From Aliivibrio wodanis (GTDB taxonomy: Bacteria; Pseudomonadota; Gammaproteobacteria; Enterobacterales; Vibrionaceae), in the NCBI GenBank assembly GCA_000953695.1, contig LN554846.1, positions 620,001 through 684,000 of the forward strand: a DNA stretch of 64,000 nucleotides, read 5' to 3'. Position 1 is the first letter of the stretch, and each line of letters starts with the position of its first letter. Below the pieces are notes generated by a model. That model ran no database searches. It was not told the origin of the DNA and saw only the letters and a program-made list of their open reading frames with translations. The position numbers and the translations under genes were made by a program. Shown piece by piece: positions 7,455 to 17,233 of this stretch.

Positions 7455-10307
7455 ATGAAAAAAATATTAAGCCTATCGATAGCTTTGGCTCTTACTGGTT
7501 GCAGTAAGTCCCAATTTGAGGCTCCAAAATTATCAGATTTACCACAAGGCGTCACTTTAATTGAGCAAGTACTACCTCAAGAGGGCTCTGTGGTCATCCC
7601 ATACCAAAAATATACATTAGAAAATGGTTTAACCGTTATTTTGAGCCCTGATAGCTCAGATCCTCTAGTTCATGTAGATGTGACCTATCATGTTGGCTCT
7701 GCTCGTGAAGAAGTTGGAAAATCAGGTTTTGCACATTTTTTTGAACATATGATGTTTCAAGGATCTGAAAATGTAGGAGATCAGCAACACTTTAAAATTA
7801 TCACTGAAGCGGGTGGTACATTAAATGGTACTACTAATCGCGATAGAACCAATTACTTTGAAACTGTACCGGCTAATCAATTAGAGAAAATGCTTTGGTT
7901 AGAATCTGATCGTATGGGTTTTTTAATTGATGCTGTCTCTCAAAAGAAATTTGAAATTCAGCGCAGTACAGTTAAGAACGAACGTGGTCAAAATTATGAC
8001 AATCGCCCTTATGGATTAATTTATGAACGTATGGGCGAAGCTTTATTTCCACAAGATCATCCTTATTCATGGCAAACAATCGGCTATGTTGAAGATCTAG
8101 ACCGAGTTGATGTTAATGACTTAAAAGCCTTCTTTCTGCGTTGGTATGGACCAAATAATGCCGTTATTACTATTGGTGGTGATCTCGACAGTAAACAAAC
8201 ACTTGAGTGGGTGAATAAATACTTCGGTTCAATACCTCGTGGTCCTGAAGTTGAAAATGCACCTAAGCAACCTGTTACTTTGGCTGAAGATCGTTTTATT
8301 ACCTTAGAAGATAGAATTCAGCAACCAATGGTGATGATTGGCTGGCCAACCACTTATCGTGGTAACGACAAAGAAGCAAGTCTGGATATGTTAGCGACAC
8401 TACTAGGTGATGGTAAAACAAGTTTACTGTATCAAGAGTTGGTAAAAACAGGAAAAGTAGTCGATGCTGGTGCATTTCATGATTGTGCTGAACTGTCATG
8501 TACTATGTACGTTTATGCTATGGCGGATTCTGGTGATAATAATGGATTAGCTACTGTATATACAGAAGTGATGGATGTTCTGGATAAGTTTGGGAAAGAA
8601 GGTGTTTCTCAAGAAGATTTGGAAGAAGTGCAAGGTAGTACTGAGGCTGGAGCGATATTTGGTTTGCAATCAGTATCAGGAAAAGTATCTCAGTTAGCGT
8701 CGAATCAAACGTTTTATGGTAATCCAAATCAATTAGAAAAGCAGTTAGCAGCTCTAAACTCTGTTACACCAGAAAAAGTATCTCAAGTATTTGATGCCTA
8801 TATTGAAAATAAAAATAAAGTAACACTAAGCGTTATTCCTAAAGGTAAAACTCAGCTTCAAGTTAAGTTGCCGACTTTTACTACGCCAAAGCGTACTCTT
8901 CCTGATTATGGAAAGTTAAGTGAAAACAGTTTAGAAATACGTAAAGCCATAGATGATTTTGATCGTTCGATCATGCCTCAACCATCGCAAGCGGTAACGG
9001 CAAAAATACCAGACATTTATCGTACTAAACTGGATAATGGTATTGAAGTTCTAGGCACTGAAGCAATTGAAACACCTACAGTTCAATTGCAAATATCTAT
9101 TCCGGCCGGGAATCGTTATATTCCTCGTGGAAAAGAAGGGCTAGCAGAGCTGACAGCCGCAATGATGGAAGAGGGAACACAAAAACAAACGGCAGAAGAG
9201 ATTCAAAAGCAACTTGATAAATTAGGTAGTTCAATCTCATTCAATACTGGAAATTATACAACAACGATTTCAATTGCGTCGTTAACTAAAAATATTGATC
9301 AGACGCTCGCGATAGTGAATGAAATGCTTTTTGAACCGGCTTTTAAAGACGTTGATTTTAAAAGATTACAGAAACAAGCGGTAGAAGGGCTGGTTTATGC
9401 TCACCAGAAGCCATCTTGGTTAGCTTCTCAAGCGACTCGTGAGGTCCTATTTAAAGGGACTGTTTTTGCTCGTTCATCAGACGGTACTCTAGCTTCGATT
9501 GAGGGGTTAACTGTCAACGACGTTAAACGATTCTATAAAGAAAACTACACACCAGTAGGAACTCAAGTTATATCTGTTGGGGATATGAGCAAATCTGATT
9601 TAGTATCGAAACTGTCTTTCTTAGCTAATTGGCAAGGTGAAGCTCCGCAACTACTTGCACCGCAGAAGCTACCGGTATTAAATCAACAGAAAGTATATTT
9701 AGTTGATAAACCAAATGCGCCTCAAAGTGTTATTCGTTTTGTTCGTCAAGGTGTTTCTTTTGATGCCACTGGTGAATTATTTCAAACGCAGCTAGCTAAT
9801 TTTAATTTAGGTGGTAATTTTAACAGCCGAATTAACCAAAACTTGCGAGAAGATAAAGGCTATACCTATGGTGCAGGTGGTTATTTGATGGGCAATAAAG
9901 AGTTCGGAATGTCGATCTTTTATGCTCAAGTCCGTACCGATGTGACGTTAGAGTCGATAAATGAATTTATTGCAGAGATGCAAAAATATTCAGATGATGG
10001 TATGACGATGGATGAGTTGAATTTTATGCGTTTAGCCGTAGGCCAAAAGGATGCTTTAAAGTATGAAACGCCAAGTCAGAAAGCAAGTTTATTAGGAAAA
10101 ATATTAACTTATTCATTAAATGAAGACTTTATTGAGGAGCAGAATGAGTTAGTTGCAACATTAGATCGTAATGAACTAAATGCATTAGCAACAAAATGGT
10201 TTGATCCAACACAATATCAAATTATTGTTGTAGGAGATAAAAAATCATTAATGCCAAAACTCAAGACACTAGGGTTATCGATTGAACTAGTCGCACCTAA
10301 GAAGTAG
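7455..10307 (+). CDS. M16-family zinc metallopeptidase, lipoprotein (pitrilysin/insulinase type)
   Basis: A 950-aa protease with two M16 halves. The N terminus is a lipoprotein signal (MKKILSLSIALALTGC, Cys16 lipidated), so it is probably anchored in the envelope facing the periplasm. The inverted zinc motif HFFEH is at residues 94-98, with the third ligand expected in the VKNERGQNYDNRPYG segment near 175. The C-terminal half has the R/Y substrate-binding block (NLREDKGYTYGAGGY). It is not ordinary PtrA: that family lies next to recB in E. coli and has a Sec signal without a lipobox. The substrate is unknown. It starts 8 bases after yqaA, probably in the same transcript. Confidence 0.9.
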   Translation: MKKILSLSIALALTGCSKSQFEAPKLSDLPQGVTLIEQVLPQEGSVVIPYQKYTLENGLTVILSPDSSDPLVHVDVTYHVGSAREEVGKSGFAHFFEHMMFQGSENVGDQQHFKIITEAGGTLNGTTNRDRTNYFETVPANQLEKMLWLESDRMGFLIDAVSQKKFEIQRSTVKNERGQNYDNRPYGLIYERMGEALFPQDHPYSWQTIGYVEDLDRVDVNDLKAFFLRWYGPNNAVITIGGDLDSKQTLEWVNKYFGSIPRGPEVENAPKQPVTLAEDRFITLEDRIQQPMVMIGWPTTYRGNDKEASLDMLATLLGDGKTSLLYQELVKTGKVVDAGAFHDCAELSCTMYVYAMADSGDNNGLATVYTEVMDVLDKFGKEGVSQEDLEEVQGSTEAGAIFGLQSVSGKVSQLASNQTFYGNPNQLEKQLAALNSVTPEKVSQVFDAYIENKNKVTLSVIPKGKTQLQVKLPTFTTPKRTLPDYGKLSENSLEIRKAIDDFDRSIMPQPSQAVTAKIPDIYRTKLDNGIEVLGTEAIETPTVQLQISIPAGNRYIPRGKEGLAELTAAMMEEGTQKQTAEEIQKQLDKLGSSISFNTGNYTTTISIASLTKNIDQTLAIVNEMLFEPAFKDVDFKRLQKQAVEGLVYAHQKPSWLASQATREVLFKGTVFARSSDGTLASIEGLTVNDVKRFYKENYTPVGTQVISVGDMSKSDLVSKLSFLANWQGEAPQLLAPQKLPVLNQQKVYLVDKPNAPQSVIRFVRQGVSFDATGELFQTQLANFNLGGNFNSRINQNLREDKGYTYGAGGYLMGNKEFGMSIFYAQVRTDVTLESINEFIAEMQKYSDDGMTMDELNFMRLAVGQKDALKYETPSQKASLLGKILTYSLNEDFIEEQNELVATLDRNELNALATKWFDPTQYQIIVVGDKKSLMPKLKTLGLSIELVAPKK

Positions 10308-10320
10308 CTATTGTTAGAAA

Positions 10321-10353
10321 GACGGTAATATCAAGTGGATATTGCCGTTTTTC
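10321..10353 (+). terminator. Terminator after the M16 peptidase gene
   Basis: An 11-bp stem (ACGGTAATATC / GATATTGCCGT, one T-G), a 5-base loop, then five Ts. Confidence 0.85.
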
Positions 10354-10437
10354 GTATCCAATAGTCATTAAAATTTGTTAATATCTCATGATATAAATCA
10401 ACACAATGTTGAGCGAACCTAATAGCGAGATTGTATT

Positions 10438-12002
10438 TTGACCGAATTTATCAACCGATTACAGAAAGTCGCTTCCAACCCTAAGGCATTTACAAAAACA
10501 GGCCGAGGGATTGAGCGAGAGACACTGAGATTTACGCTGGGTGGCTCGCTTTCTTCTAAGCCTCATCCAAAAGGCGTAGGTTCAGCTCTCACACATAAAT
10601 ATATAACAACAGACTTTGCTGAGTCTTTATTAGAGTTTATTACGCCAGTATCCAATGATGTCGATACTGTAATACAACAGCTTGAAGATGTGCATCACTA
10701 TACGGTTTCACATATGGGTGAAGAGAAGCTATGGCCGCTTTCTATGCCATGTTTTGTAACTCATGATGATGATATTACACTTGCACAATATGGTTCATCA
10801 AACGTAGGAAAACTTAAAACGACCTATCGTGAAGGCTTAAAGCGTCGATACGGTAGTGTGATGCAAGTTATCTCTGGTGTGCATTTTAATTTCTCTTTCT
10901 CGACTGAGTTTTGGGATGAGTTATTTGGTGAGCAATCAGAAGAGGAAAGAAAAGCCTCTGTCTCTGACGCTTACTTTGGTTTAATCCGAAATTACTACCG
11001 CTTTGGCTGGTTAATTCCGTATTTCTTTGGGGCATCCCCAGCGCTATGTAGTTCATTTATTCAAGGCCGAGAAACGGCAATGGAGTTTGAATCGCTAGGT
11101 AAAACTTTATATTTACCTTATGCAACGTCGCTACGTTTAAGTGATCTTGGATATACTAATGATGCTCAAAGCGACTTAAAAATCAGTCTAAACAGCGTAA
11201 ATGAATATGTTGATGGCTTGAATAAAGCGATCCGCACACCTTCTGAAGAGTTTGCAAAGATTGGCTTAAAAGAAGGTAACAAGCATACTCAATTAAATGG
11301 GAATGTACTACAAATTGAAAATGAACTTTATGCACCAATTCGTCCTAAACGTGTAGCTAAAAACGGTGAAAGACCTTCAGAGGCGCTAGAAAGAGATGGT
11401 GTTGAGTACATTGAAGTTCGCTCGTTAGATGTAAACCCATTTAGCTCTGTTGGTGTGGATAAAGATCAAGTTCGTTTCTTAGATATGTTCTTAACATGGA
11501 CAGTATTAACTGATTCAGCACCAATGAACGATGATGAAATGACCTGTTGGAAAGACAACTGGCATAAAATCATAGAGCAAGGTCGTAAGCCAGGTTTAGA
11601 ACTGAAAATTGGCTGTCAAGGTGAGCGATTGACTCAAAAAGTATGGGCAGAGCGAGTTTTTGATGACTTACTTGTTATTGCTAAAAAGATGGACGCGGTA
11701 AATGGTGATGATGAATACCAGCAAACACACCAACGTTTAACTGCGATGATAAATGATCCAGAATTAACAATATCAGGACGTTTACTTGCGGAGACAAAAA
11801 AAGTGGTGGTATTGGCACGGTTGGTTGTAATTTAGCGGTTCAACATCGTGAAACTCATCTTAATCACCAATATAGCTTCTATACAAAAGAAGAGTTAGAT
11901 ACTGAAGTTGAGCGCTCTATTCTTGCTCAGAAAGAGATTGAAGGAAATGACATACTATCATTTTCTGATTATTTAGACGATTATTTTAGTTATTTGAAGT
12001 AA
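10438..12002 (+). CDS. gshA: Glutamate-cysteine ligase, reading frame broken by a -1 frameshift at an A7 run
   Basis: GshA makes gamma-glutamylcysteine, the first step of glutathione synthesis. The family start ([11 protein letters not shown] near residue 23) and catalytic core are present, from TTG 10438. The zero frame stops early at 11833-11835 after 465 aa, where relatives have about 518-522. At 11796-11802 lie seven As (zero frame ACA AAA AAA GTG). Moving back one base there opens a frame reading [14 protein letters not shown] and ending TAA 12000-12002, giving 455+66 = 521 aa, the family length. SGGIGT looks like the normal GshA C-terminal segment. Causes could be a real one-base deletion, sequencing error, transcript slippage, or ribosomal -1 slipping on A AAA AAA. 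Confidence 0.85.
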
Positions 12003-12019
12003 CGAACGTTAAGAATCAT

Positions 12020-12056
12020 AAAGCACTGTTATTTTATAGGTAGCAGTGCTTTTTTA
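12020..12056 (+). terminator. Terminator after gshA
   Basis: A stem AAAGCACTG / CAGTGCTTT with a 15-base AT-rich loop and seven Ts. It lies just after the stop of the frameshift-restored gshA frame (12002), not after the early stop, which supports 12002 as the true ancestral gene end. Confidence 0.88.
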
Positions 12057-12069
12057 TTGAGTGAATATA

Positions 12070-12669
12070 ATGAACTATAAGTTTCCAATGTCAGTATTTT
12101 TCTTGTTAATACTATCAGGGTGTGCAACAGCCCCGCCAACAAAGCAAGATAACCTGTGTGAGATCTTCCGTGAAAAAAGTGGTTGGTATGATGATGCTAA
12201 AGACATGACGGAGGAGTACGGTACGCCAGTAAATGTAGCAATGGCGATAATGAAACAAGAGAGTAGTTTTAGAGCTGATGTACGGCCACCAAGAACTAAG
12301 TTATTAGGATTCATACCATGGAGTCGCCCGAGTTCGGCTTATGGTTATGCTCAAGCGCAAGATCCTGTATGGGGTGAATATGAAGATGCTACAGGTGGTG
12401 GCTCTCGAAGTAGTTTTGATGATGCGATTATGTTTATAGGTTGGTATACTGATGGAACTCAAAAGCAATTAGGGATCTCTAAGTGGGATCCATATAATCA
12501 ATATCTTGCCTACCATGAAGGTCGAGGTGGTTATAAGCGCAAAAGCTATCAAAGCAAGCCACAATTGATTAAGATAGCTCGTAAGGTTGAATCTCAAGCT
12601 AAAACATATGGCTGGCAATTAAAGCAATGTAAAGCCGAACTTGAACGACAAAGTAGTTGGTGGTGGTAA
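12070..12669 (+). CDS. Lipoprotein with lytic transglycosylase-like (SLT) fold
   Basis: A 199-aa predicted lipoprotein. A signal sequence ends in the lipobox LSGC, giving an acylated Cys about 18 residues in. The middle has AMAIMKQESSFRAD, resembling the SLT catalytic-glutamate motif (E in QESSF), then SAYGYAQA, similar to the G-x-MQ block. The C terminus is Trp-rich (SSWWW). It may cleave peptidoglycan from the outer membrane side, but activity is inferred only. A GTG at 12061 could extend it by three residues; ATG 12070 gives a cleaner signal peptide. It is next to luxS, 30 bases away, and may be co-transcribed with it. Confidence 0.75.
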   Translation: MNYKFPMSVFFLLILSGCATAPPTKQDNLCEIFREKSGWYDDAKDMTEEYGTPVNVAMAIMKQESSFRADVRPPRTKLLGFIPWSRPSSAYGYAQAQDPVWGEYEDATGGGSRSSFDDAIMFIGWYTDGTQKQLGISKWDPYNQYLAYHEGRGGYKRKSYQSKPQLIKIARKVESQAKTYGWQLKQCKAELERQSSWWW

Positions 12670-12699
12670 GCCATCATTCATAAATTAAAGGATTAGAAT

Positions 12700-13218
12700 A
12701 TGCCACTATTAGATAGCTTCACTGTAGATCATACTCGTATGGAAGCGCCTGCTGTTCGTGTTGCAAAGACAATGCAAACCCCTAAGGGTGATACGATCAC
12801 GGTATTTGATTTACGTTTTACTGCACCAAATAAAGACATTTTATCTGAGAAAGGCATTCATACGTTAGAGCATTTATATGCTGGCTTTATGCGAAATCAT
12901 CTTAATGGTTCTTCTGTTGAAATCATCGATATTTCACCTATGGGCTGCCGGACTGGTTTTTACATGAGCTTAATTGGTACGCCAGTAGAGCAAACTGTTG
13001 CTGCCGCTTGGATTGCTTCAATGGAAGATGTGTTAAAAGTAGAAGCTCAGAACAAGATCCCTGAACTTAATGAATATCAGTGCGGTACTTACGCAATGCA
13101 TTCGTTAGAAGAAGCAAAAGCAATCGCGACGGCTATTCTAGCGTCTGGTATTCGAGTAAATAAGAACGATGAACTTGCATTACCTGATTCAATGCTAAAA
13201 GAGCTTTCTGTTGATTAA
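12700..13218 (+). CDS. luxS: S-ribosylhomocysteine lyase, AI-2 synthase
   Basis: LuxS splits S-ribosylhomocysteine into homocysteine and DPD, the precursor of the quorum-sensing signal AI-2; it also serves methyl-cycle detoxification. The 172-aa protein has all key residues: metal ligands His54 and His58 (HTLEH) and Cys127 (EYQCGTY), and catalytic Cys83 (MGCRTGF). AAAGGA lies 9 bases before the ATG. Only 30 bases separate it from the upstream lipoprotein gene, so it either shares that transcript or has a promoter inside it. Confidence 0.98.
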   Translation: MPLLDSFTVDHTRMEAPAVRVAKTMQTPKGDTITVFDLRFTAPNKDILSEKGIHTLEHLYAGFMRNHLNGSSVEIIDISPMGCRTGFYMSLIGTPVEQTVAAAWIASMEDVLKVEAQNKIPELNEYQCGTYAMHSLEEAKAIATAILASGIRVNKNDELALPDSMLKELSVD

Positions 13219-13237
13219 TTCTATAATTAATTGATAT

Positions 13238-13269
13238 AAAAAAGCCCGTATAAAAAACGGGCTTTTTTT
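13238..13269. terminator. Bidirectional terminator between luxS and corB
   Basis: A stem AAAAAAGCCCGT / ACGGGCTTTTTT with a 7-base loop, A-rich on one side and T-rich on the other. It can stop luxS on the plus strand and the convergent corB gene on the minus strand. Confidence 0.9.
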
Positions 13270-13275
13270 ACGCTG

Positions 13276-14550
13276 TTATTCTGTCTTCTCGGGACTAGGA
13301 AAGACTTTAACTAAATTGATTTTATTCTCTTCAACCGCAATAATTTTCATATTGTGCTGTTCGATCTCAAGGCTAATTTCAGTCTCAGGGATCTCTTCTA
13401 AATGTTCGAGGATTAAACCATTTAATGTTCTGGGTCCATCGGTAGGCAATTCCCATTTTAAACCTTTATTAATGTCTCGGATATTAGCACTACCTTCAAT
13501 AATAAAGCTTCCGTCAGGCTGGGGCGTGATCTCTTCTGCTAATGTAGGAGCCATGGAAGTGGTAAATTCACCCACAATCTCTTCTAAAATATCTTCAAGT
13601 GTAATTAACCCTTGGATATCACCATATTCATCAACAACCAATCCAATTCGTTCTTTGTTTCGTTGGAACTTAAGTAACTGGCTATTCAATGGCGTTGCTT
13701 CAGGAATAAAGTAAATCTCATCTGCCGCTCTTAAAAGCGTTTCTTTAGTAAATTCATTCTTCTCAAGCATTAAACGATAGGATTCACGTAAGCGCAGCAT
13801 ACCAACGACTTCATCAATTTGGTCACGATACAGAACAATACGACCATGAGGAGAGTGTGTTAGTTGGCGTGAAATAGATTTCCAATCATCATTGATATCA
13901 ATGCCCGTAATCTCACTTCGAGGAACCATGATGTCGTTCACGGTAACGTGTTCAAGATCGAGAATAGAGATTAGCATGTCTTGATGTCGACGAGGGATCA
14001 AACCACCCGCTTCATGTACAACAGTACGCAATTCTTCAGAACTCAAGTTATCTTTATCACTATGACTAGCGTTAAGACCAAGTATCTTAAGAAAGCCATT
14101 GGTAATAAAGTTAACCAAAATAACCAGTGGTGAAAGTGCCTTCATTAATACATTGAGTACAATACTGCTGCTATAGGAGACACGCTCAGGGTACATAGCC
14201 GCAAGGGTTTTTGGTGTTACTTCAGCAAAGACAAGAATAACAAGAGTTAAAACACCTGTAGCAATAGCTACACCATAATCCCCATAAAGGCGCATACCGA
14301 GAATGGTAGCAATAGCTGAGGCGAGGATATTTACGAGGTTATTACCAATAAGAATAAGGCCGATAAGACGATCGGGGCGGCTCAATAATTTTTCTACGCG
14401 TTTCGCCCCTTTGTGACCTTGATTAGAAAGATGTTTTAGGCGATAGCGGTTTAACGACATCATGCCCGTTTCAGAGCTTGAGAAGTAACCTGACATAACA
14501 ATGAGTATAGCTAGTAAAGTAAATAGGGCGCCTGTTGATATGTCGTCCAA
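13276..14550 (-). CDS. yfjD: CorB/YfjD-type CNNM membrane protein with CBS pair (Mg2+/Co2+ transport family)
   Basis: A 424-aa inner-membrane protein: an N-terminal DUF21/CNNM domain with about four hydrophobic segments (residues 1-150; SSSETGMMSLNRYR near 24), then a CBS-domain pair (about 190-330; MVPRSEITGIDI, VVDEYGDIQGLITLEDILEEIVGE) and a C-terminal CorC_HlyC domain. The family is linked to Mg2+/Co2+ movement; direct transport by this member is inference. In E. coli yfjD-ypjD also stand next to ffh. It lies downstream of ypjD on the same strand, with a 100-base gap. Confidence 0.88.
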   Translation of the reverse strand: MDDISTGALFTLLAILIVMSGYFSSSETGMMSLNRYRLKHLSNQGHKGAKRVEKLLSRPDRLIGLILIGNNLVNILASAIATILGMRLYGDYGVAIATGVLTLVILVFAEVTPKTLAAMYPERVSYSSSIVLNVLMKALSPLVILVNFITNGFLKILGLNASHSDKDNLSSEELRTVVHEAGGLIPRRHQDMLISILDLEHVTVNDIMVPRSEITGIDINDDWKSISRQLTHSPHGRIVLYRDQIDEVVGMLRLRESYRLMLEKNEFTKETLLRAADEIYFIPEATPLNSQLLKFQRNKERIGLVVDEYGDIQGLITLEDILEEIVGEFTTSMAPTLAEEITPQPDGSFIIEGSANIRDINKGLKWELPTDGPRTLNGLILEHLEEIPETEISLEIEQHNMKIIAVEENKINLVKVFPSPEKTE

Positions 14551-14650
14551 GTGTCTTAATCCTCGATTTTAAAAAATGGTATAGCGTATTTATCAGTATT
14601 AACGGTAAAGAAGTCAAATTTGATCGTAAAAAGTGAGCTTGTTATCGTTA

Positions 14651-15445
14651 TTAAGCTAAAATAATCTCTTGAACAAAGCGACTTCCAAAATAAGCAAGGG
14701 TTAGTAAAAAAGCCCCAGCAAGGCTAAACCACAATGCTTTTTGCCCACGCCAACCTTGACGGTAATGTCCCCAAGTTAATACGGCGTAAATTATCCATGC
14801 GATAAAAGAAAGAATCGCTTTATGTGTCTTTCCTTGAGCTACCATATCCTGAATGAATGTGAAGCCGGTCAATAATGTGAGGGTTAATAGACTTAAACCT
14901 ACTAGAATGATCTTGAAAAGTTGGCGCTCTACCATCATTAATGGTGGGAGGTTTGGATTAATGGTCAAAGATTTTTTAGTTTTTAGTTTATGATCAAGCC
15001 AAGCAAGTTGTAGGGCATACAGCGTAGCAATCATTAAAGTTGAATACGCGAATAATGCGAATGATATATGAATTAATAGACTTGGGTGCGTTTCTAAGTG
15101 TGTGATAAAAGCGCCAGGTAAAAAAGTTGCAGCTAGTAAGTTTATTGCAGAAAAACTATAAACAACAGGTAGAATAAACCAGACTCTAAATTTGAGCATG
15201 GCAGCGCTCATTACCAAAGAGATAATAAAGCTAATCAGAGACGCAACATTTAAAATACTTAGGTTCTGTCCAAAGCTATTTAAGATCAGTCCTTTTAGTT
15301 GCCAGGCATGCAAAAGTAACGCAAGTGATGCGCATATAAATACAACATTTGTTTGAATTTTATTTTGACCTGCTAAGCCTGGGACAATAAAAGCTAATGC
15401 AAGAAAGTAAAAAAGTGCAGCACTGATTGCTGTAATGGTATCCAT
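14651..15445 (-). CDS. ypjD: YpjD, inner-membrane protein of the CcsA/cytochrome c assembly superfamily
   Basis: A 264-aa protein with eight predicted membrane segments. A short His-containing block (ETHPSLLIHISFALFAYS, near residues 117-134) and the WGHYRQGWRG segment near 225 resemble the heme-handling CcsA/ResC superfamily. No confirmed substrate is known; E. coli YpjD carries the same annotation and the same position next to ffh. It is divergent from ffh across 151 bases, which hold both promoters. Confidence 0.85.
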   Translation of the reverse strand: MDTITAISAALFYFLALAFIVPGLAGQNKIQTNVVFICASLALLLHAWQLKGLILNSFGQNLSILNVASLISFIISLVMSAAMLKFRVWFILPVVYSFSAINLLAATFLPGAFITHLETHPSLLIHISFALFAYSTLMIATLYALQLAWLDHKLKTKKSLTINPNLPPLMMVERQLFKIILVGLSLLTLTLLTGFTFIQDMVAQGKTHKAILSFIAWIIYAVLTWGHYRQGWRGQKALWFSLAGAFLLTLAYFGSRFVQEIILA

Positions 15446-15596
15446 AGTTCACTGTTCATCCAATTTATTAACAATTTGATTATACCCTTTAGAGGGCCAT
15501 CTCGGTAGGTGTGATTTAGTTAGTATAAAAAATTTTAATTATAACGTCTCAGATTTAGGTATAATCGAGAAATGGTCGCAAAGTAGGCGCAAGAAT

Positions 15597-16976
15597 ATGT
15601 TTGATAATTTAACGGATAGACTATCCAAGACACTGAAAAATATCAGTGGTAAAGGTCGATTAACAGAAGACAACATTAAAGAAACACTGCGTGAAGTACG
15701 TATGGCTCTACTAGAGGCGGATGTTGCTTTACCTGTTGTTCGTGATTTTGTTAAGCGAGTAAAAGAAAAAGCGGTTGGTGTTGAGGTATCAAAAAGCCTA
15801 ACGCCAGGTCAAGAATTTATAAAAATTGTTCAGTCTGAATTAGAAGCGATAATGGGGGACTCTAATGAGGCTCTTAATTTAGCGTGTCAGCCTCCAGCGG
15901 TTATCTTAATGGCAGGTTTGCAAGGTGCTGGTAAAACAACCAGTACAGGTAAACTAGCTAAGCTATTAAAAGAAAGAGATAAAAAGAAAGTACTTGTAGT
16001 GTCTGCCGATGTATATCGTCCAGCTGCAATCAAACAACTAGAAACACTTGCAGCAGAAGTTGATGTAGATTTCTTCCCCTCAAGTGCCGATCAAAAGCCA
16101 ATTGATATTGTTGATGGTGCAATCAGCCACGCAAAATTAAAGTTTTTTGATGTAGTCATTGTCGATACAGCAGGTCGTTTGGCTGTTGATACCGAAATGA
16201 TGGATGAAATCAAACAACTTCATGCTCATGTAAACCCGATTGAGACTTTGTTTGTTGTTGACGCTATGACGGGGCAAGATGCTGCGAATACTGCAAAAGC
16301 ATTTGGTGATACATTACCATTAACCGGTGTTATCCTAACGAAAGTGGATGGTGATGCTCGTGGTGGTGCTGCACTATCTGTGCGTCATATTACTGGTAAA
16401 CCGGTTAAATTTTTAGGTGTAGGTGAGAAAACAGATGCCTTAGAACCTTTCCACCCAGAACGTATCGCTTCACGTATTTTAGGTATGGGTGATGTTCTCT
16501 CTTTAATCGAAGATCTTGAAAAGAACGTAGATAAAGAGAAGGCAGAAAAGTTAGCGAAAAAATTCAAAGAGAAAAAAGGCTTTGATCTTGAAGATTTTCG
16601 TGAACAACTAGGCCAAATGAAAAACATGGGCGGAATGATGGGCATGATGGATAAACTTCCAGGCATGTCTCAGCTACCTGATAATGTTAAAGATAAAGTT
16701 GATGATAAAATGTTCCATCAAATGGAAGCTATTATTAACTCAATGACATTAAAAGAACGTGAACGTCCAGAATTAATCAAGGGCTCACGTAAAAAACGTA
16801 TTGCAGCAGGTTCTGGTACTCAGGTACAAGATGTGAACCGAATGTTGAAACAATTTACTCAAATGCAGAAAATGATGAAAAAAATGCAAAAGGGTGGAAT
16901 GAAAGGCATGATGCGTAATATGCAAGGTATGATGGGTGGTGGTGGCATGGGCGGTATGGGTGGCTTTGGTCGCTAA
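15597..16976 (+). CDS. ffh: Signal recognition particle protein Ffh
   Basis: The GTPase of the bacterial SRP. It binds 4.5S RNA and signal sequences at the ribosome and delivers membrane proteins to FtsY. Domains: N domain (1-90), G domain with GLQGAGKTT near residue 107, DTAGR near 190 and TKVDGDARGG near 247, then the Met-rich M domain (about 330-459) ending in Met/Gly repeats (GMMGGGGMGGMGG). The 459-aa length is normal. A terminator follows, so it is separate from the rpsP operon. Confidence 0.98.
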   Translation: MFDNLTDRLSKTLKNISGKGRLTEDNIKETLREVRMALLEADVALPVVRDFVKRVKEKAVGVEVSKSLTPGQEFIKIVQSELEAIMGDSNEALNLACQPPAVILMAGLQGAGKTTSTGKLAKLLKERDKKKVLVVSADVYRPAAIKQLETLAAEVDVDFFPSSADQKPIDIVDGAISHAKLKFFDVVIVDTAGRLAVDTEMMDEIKQLHAHVNPIETLFVVDAMTGQDAANTAKAFGDTLPLTGVILTKVDGDARGGAALSVRHITGKPVKFLGVGEKTDALEPFHPERIASRILGMGDVLSLIEDLEKNVDKEKAEKLAKKFKEKKGFDLEDFREQLGQMKNMGGMMGMMDKLPGMSQLPDNVKDKVDDKMFHQMEAIINSMTLKERERPELIKGSRKKRIAAGSGTQVQDVNRMLKQFTQMQKMMKKMQKGGMKGMMRNMQGMMGGGGMGGMGGFGR

Positions 16977-17015
16977 CTGTTGTTCGCTCTCCCAAAACGT
17001 ATTAACAAGATATTA

Positions 17016-17066
17016 AGGTGCGACAAGCTAATTTATTGATAAATTTAACCTAGCGCACCTTTTTTA
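17016..17066 (+). terminator. Terminator of ffh
   Basis: An outer stem AAGGTGCG / CGCACCTT with an inner AATTTA / TAAATT hairpin, followed by T6. Confidence 0.8.
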
Positions 17067-17073
17067 CCTGATT

Positions 17074-17107
17074 TTTTCACCAATTACATAAATAATTGGT
17101 GAAAAAG
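17074..17107. repeat. Perfect 14-bp inverted repeat between ffh and rpsP
   Basis: Arms TTTTTCACCAATTA and TAATTGGTGAAAAA match perfectly around a 6-base loop. It lies 13 bases upstream of the rpsP -35 box. It is not followed by a T-run on either strand, so it looks more like an operator or cruciform than a terminator. No regulator is assigned. Confidence 0.8.
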
Positions 17108-17120
17108 TAGCTAAAGCCCT

Positions 17121-17148
17121 TGCATTGAAAGCTCATAAGAGTAAAATT
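17121..17148 (+). promoter_or_regulatory. Promoter of rpsP-rimM-trmD-rplS
   Basis: TTGCAT, 16-base spacer, TAAAAT, then a GC-rich CCGGGG discriminator typical of growth-rate-controlled genes. The ~85-base leader contains a hairpin GGCTCAA / TTGAGCC (17172-17198) with a U-rich loop. Confidence 0.65.
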
Positions 17149-17233
17149 CCGGGGCTTTATTTTGGCACGAGGGCTCAATAAAATTATTTTTTTGAGCCAA
17201 TTTAATTTTTGTACGAAGCAAATAGAGGACGAT

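Noticed and set aside
16860-16970. Met/Gly-rich repeats at the end of ffh as a tandem repeat
   Set aside because: This is the normal M-domain tail of Ffh.
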